A stretch of DNA of 7,105 nucleotides. It comes from an uncultured Alphaproteobacteria bacterium. GTDB taxonomy: Bacteria; Pseudomonadota; Alphaproteobacteria; Rs-D84. The stretch spans positions 1 to 7,105 of the forward strand of contig CANQCM010000048.1 of NCBI GenBank assembly GCA_947589625.1, given 5' to 3'. The notes below the pieces were generated by a model, which saw nothing but the letters and a program-made list of their open reading frames with translations, searched no databases and was not told where the DNA came from. A program made the translations under genes and the position numbers. Positions 5,904 to 7,105 of the stretch are shown here, piece by piece. The first letter of the stretch is position 1. The number at the start of each line of letters is the position of its first letter.

Positions 5904-7105
5904 CTGCCAAACTTGTCCCAACACTTCAAGCGGTTATCTTCGTCTTTAATTCCACTGCAATCACATGTATTTTTATCGGTATCATAATTTCCACCATAAT
6001 TATTACATGCGTTTTTATCTTGTCCTTGGGAACGTTCCAGTTCTGCACGACCTTTGCCACTGTTGTCAACGCATTCACCCTTGTCAAAATCAAAAGTCCA
6101 ACCTTTTGCAATACAATTACACTCTTTATCAGTGCTGTCCCATACGCCCCACCCAGACGGTTCATTTTTGCACAAACATTCATATAAATCGTAATTGCGT
6201 TTACCTTTACATTTATCAGCGCTGCTGGAATCGTCATCTGCAATGACACTTAAATCGCCGCCATTTTCAGACAAATCTTTCATGCGCGTTTCAGTAACAC
6301 AAATTTTTGATGGCAATGTTTTCAGTGTGACATTTTTTTGTAAATCCGCATAAGATTCATCGCCAACGCGGCAGAAATCAAACGACTTGATATCACTCTT
6401 GTTTTTGAATACAGACGACCCCAGCGATTCTGGCGCATCTTGTTCAATTATACGTTGCAAAGTTTCAATATCTATTGATGCTTTCTTTTTACGATTTCTG
6501 AACAATGCAGAATTATCTAGTGCCTCGGACGCACAACCAACACGCACCTCAACCCCGTCAATACCTTGGTCAGGATACAACCAATTGCGTTGCACTTCCT
6601 CGTTAGAAGTCAGCATTTTAACCAATTGGCAACCGCCATCAGACATTGGTACAACTTGCCCGATTTCACATTGTGCACCGCCACGCACAGTTGCGCCTTC
6701 GCCACGATATGGAACTGATCGGCCATTTACGCAATTATTCTGGTTATAGTGCATAATTTGATTATCGCTGCATAAATATTTACCCCATACATTGCAAGTA
6801 TCGTTTAACATCATGTAAATATCGGTTATGTCTATGCCAACAGATTGCGCCAGAATTAACGCGTCATATATTTCGTCTAGAACATTGTCATATGGTTCAA
6901 AGAATTCCATTGCGCGCTGTTTGAAAACTTTGACGCGTTTTGGGCCTGTGCAATTGTCGCCAGATGTATTGCAACCTGCGTAAGTATAAACTGTATTTAA
7001 CACGCGCTTTAATTCTTTTAATGATGTTTCGGCATTTTCAACTTTGGATAAAATTTCGCCAGAAATTTGTTCGCGCGCCAGAACATCTGCAGATACCCCA
7101 GATTG
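5900..7105 (-). CDS. Unrecognised cysteine-rich protein, 5' end outside window
   Basis: The frame stays open to the window edge, so the visible 401 residues are the C-terminal part; a GTG at 7003 is internal, not the start. Numbers here count from the edge. No family was recognised. The first ~100 residues are mostly helical (EQISGEILSKVENAETSLK, then EFFEPYDNVLDEIYDALIL). Twenty cysteines follow. Ten lie in the last ~100 residues, where three degenerate modules read roughly C, G-[WG], an aromatic residue, D, C (310-329, 329-345, 367-381). CxC pairs occur at 310/312, 329/331 and 381/383. Such density implies an exported, disulfide-bonded protein, though the signal peptide would lie upstream. 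An RNRKKK basic patch sits at 203-208 and an acidic DDDSSS at 291-296. The stop overlaps the next gene's ATG, indicating coupled translation. Confidence 0.75.
   Translation of the reverse strand, partial: QSGVSADVLAREQISGEILSKVENAETSLKELKRVLNTVYTYAGCNTSGDNCTGPKRVKVFKQRAMEFFEPYDNVLDEIYDALILAQSVGIDITDIYMMLNDTCNVWGKYLCSDNQIMHYNQNNCVNGRSVPYRGEGATVRGGAQCEIGQVVPMSDGGCQLVKMLTSNEEVQRNWLYPDQGIDGVEVRVGCASEALDNSALFRNRKKKASIDIETLQRIIEQDAPESLGSSVFKNKSDIKSFDFCRVGDESYADLQKNVTLKTLPSKICVTETRMKDLSENGGDLSVIADDDSSSADKCKGKRNYDLYECLCKNEPSGWGVWDSTDKECNCIAKGWTFDFDKGECVDNSGKGRAELERSQGQDKNACNNYGGNYDTDKNTCDCSGIKDEDNRLKCWDKFGR

Noticed and set aside
5926..6249. A 107-residue minus-strand frame inside the cysteine-rich gene.
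   Set aside because: This is a shifted-frame shadow of the real coding frame, with no independent start signals. It does not indicate a frameshift, since the main frame runs on to its own stop overlapping the next gene.
7001..7003. GTG at 7003 as the start of the cysteine-rich protein.
   Set aside because: The frame continues open with protein-like helical sequence up to the window edge, and a start here would leave an exported-looking protein without a signal peptide.

Overview
The window reads as a piece of a Gram-negative chromosome, most likely from an uncultured alphaproteobacterium of moderate GC content. Outer-membrane and lipid A genes (lpxD, fabZ, a Skp/OmpH protein, an OmpA-like lipoprotein) show the Gram-negative envelope. 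The alphaproteobacterial placement is weaker: it rests on the style of the DnaX C-terminus, the membrane-anchored OmpH protein, and a short prepilin beginning ESGRSLIEV, a type I associate with host-associated uncultured alphaproteobacteria. That last point is recollection and inference, not proof. All eight genes lie on the minus strand, so transcription runs from high to low coordinates.

In transcription order: (1) 7105-5136 holds two unrecognised exported, cysteine-containing proteins joined by an ATGA stop/start overlap; the first is cut by the window edge. (2) A promoter at 5123-5096 precedes dnaX (DNA polymerase III tau subunit), which is followed within 10 bases by a small type IV prepilin-like protein. 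That gene overlaps an OmpA-family lipoprotein gene by ATGA. (3) After an 80-base gap comes a membrane-anchored Skp/OmpH-like protein, closed by an intrinsic terminator at 1630-1606. (4) Just past that terminator a TATAAT box lies 6 bases from the lpxD start, and lpxD-fabZ form a two-gene unit ended by a strong hairpin at 32-6.

LpxD and FabZ act at the branch between lipid A and fatty acid synthesis, both drawing on 3-hydroxyacyl-ACP. The Skp-like protein and the OmpA-like lipoprotein belong to outer-membrane assembly and anchoring. The unusual parts are the pilin and lipoprotein genes downstream of dnaX, where ybaB-recR is often found, and the unknown cysteine-rich pair. No RNA genes, insertion sequences, CRISPR arrays or phage genes were seen. 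Coding density is high and no gene-free stretch exceeds about 100 bases.

Several apparent long ORF starts were corrected. lpxD starts at 1559 rather than 1616, the prepilin gene at 3528 rather than 3648, dnaX at 5077 rather than 5116, and the 5136 gene at 5903 rather than 5924. The last gene stays open to the window edge rather than starting at the GTG at 7003.
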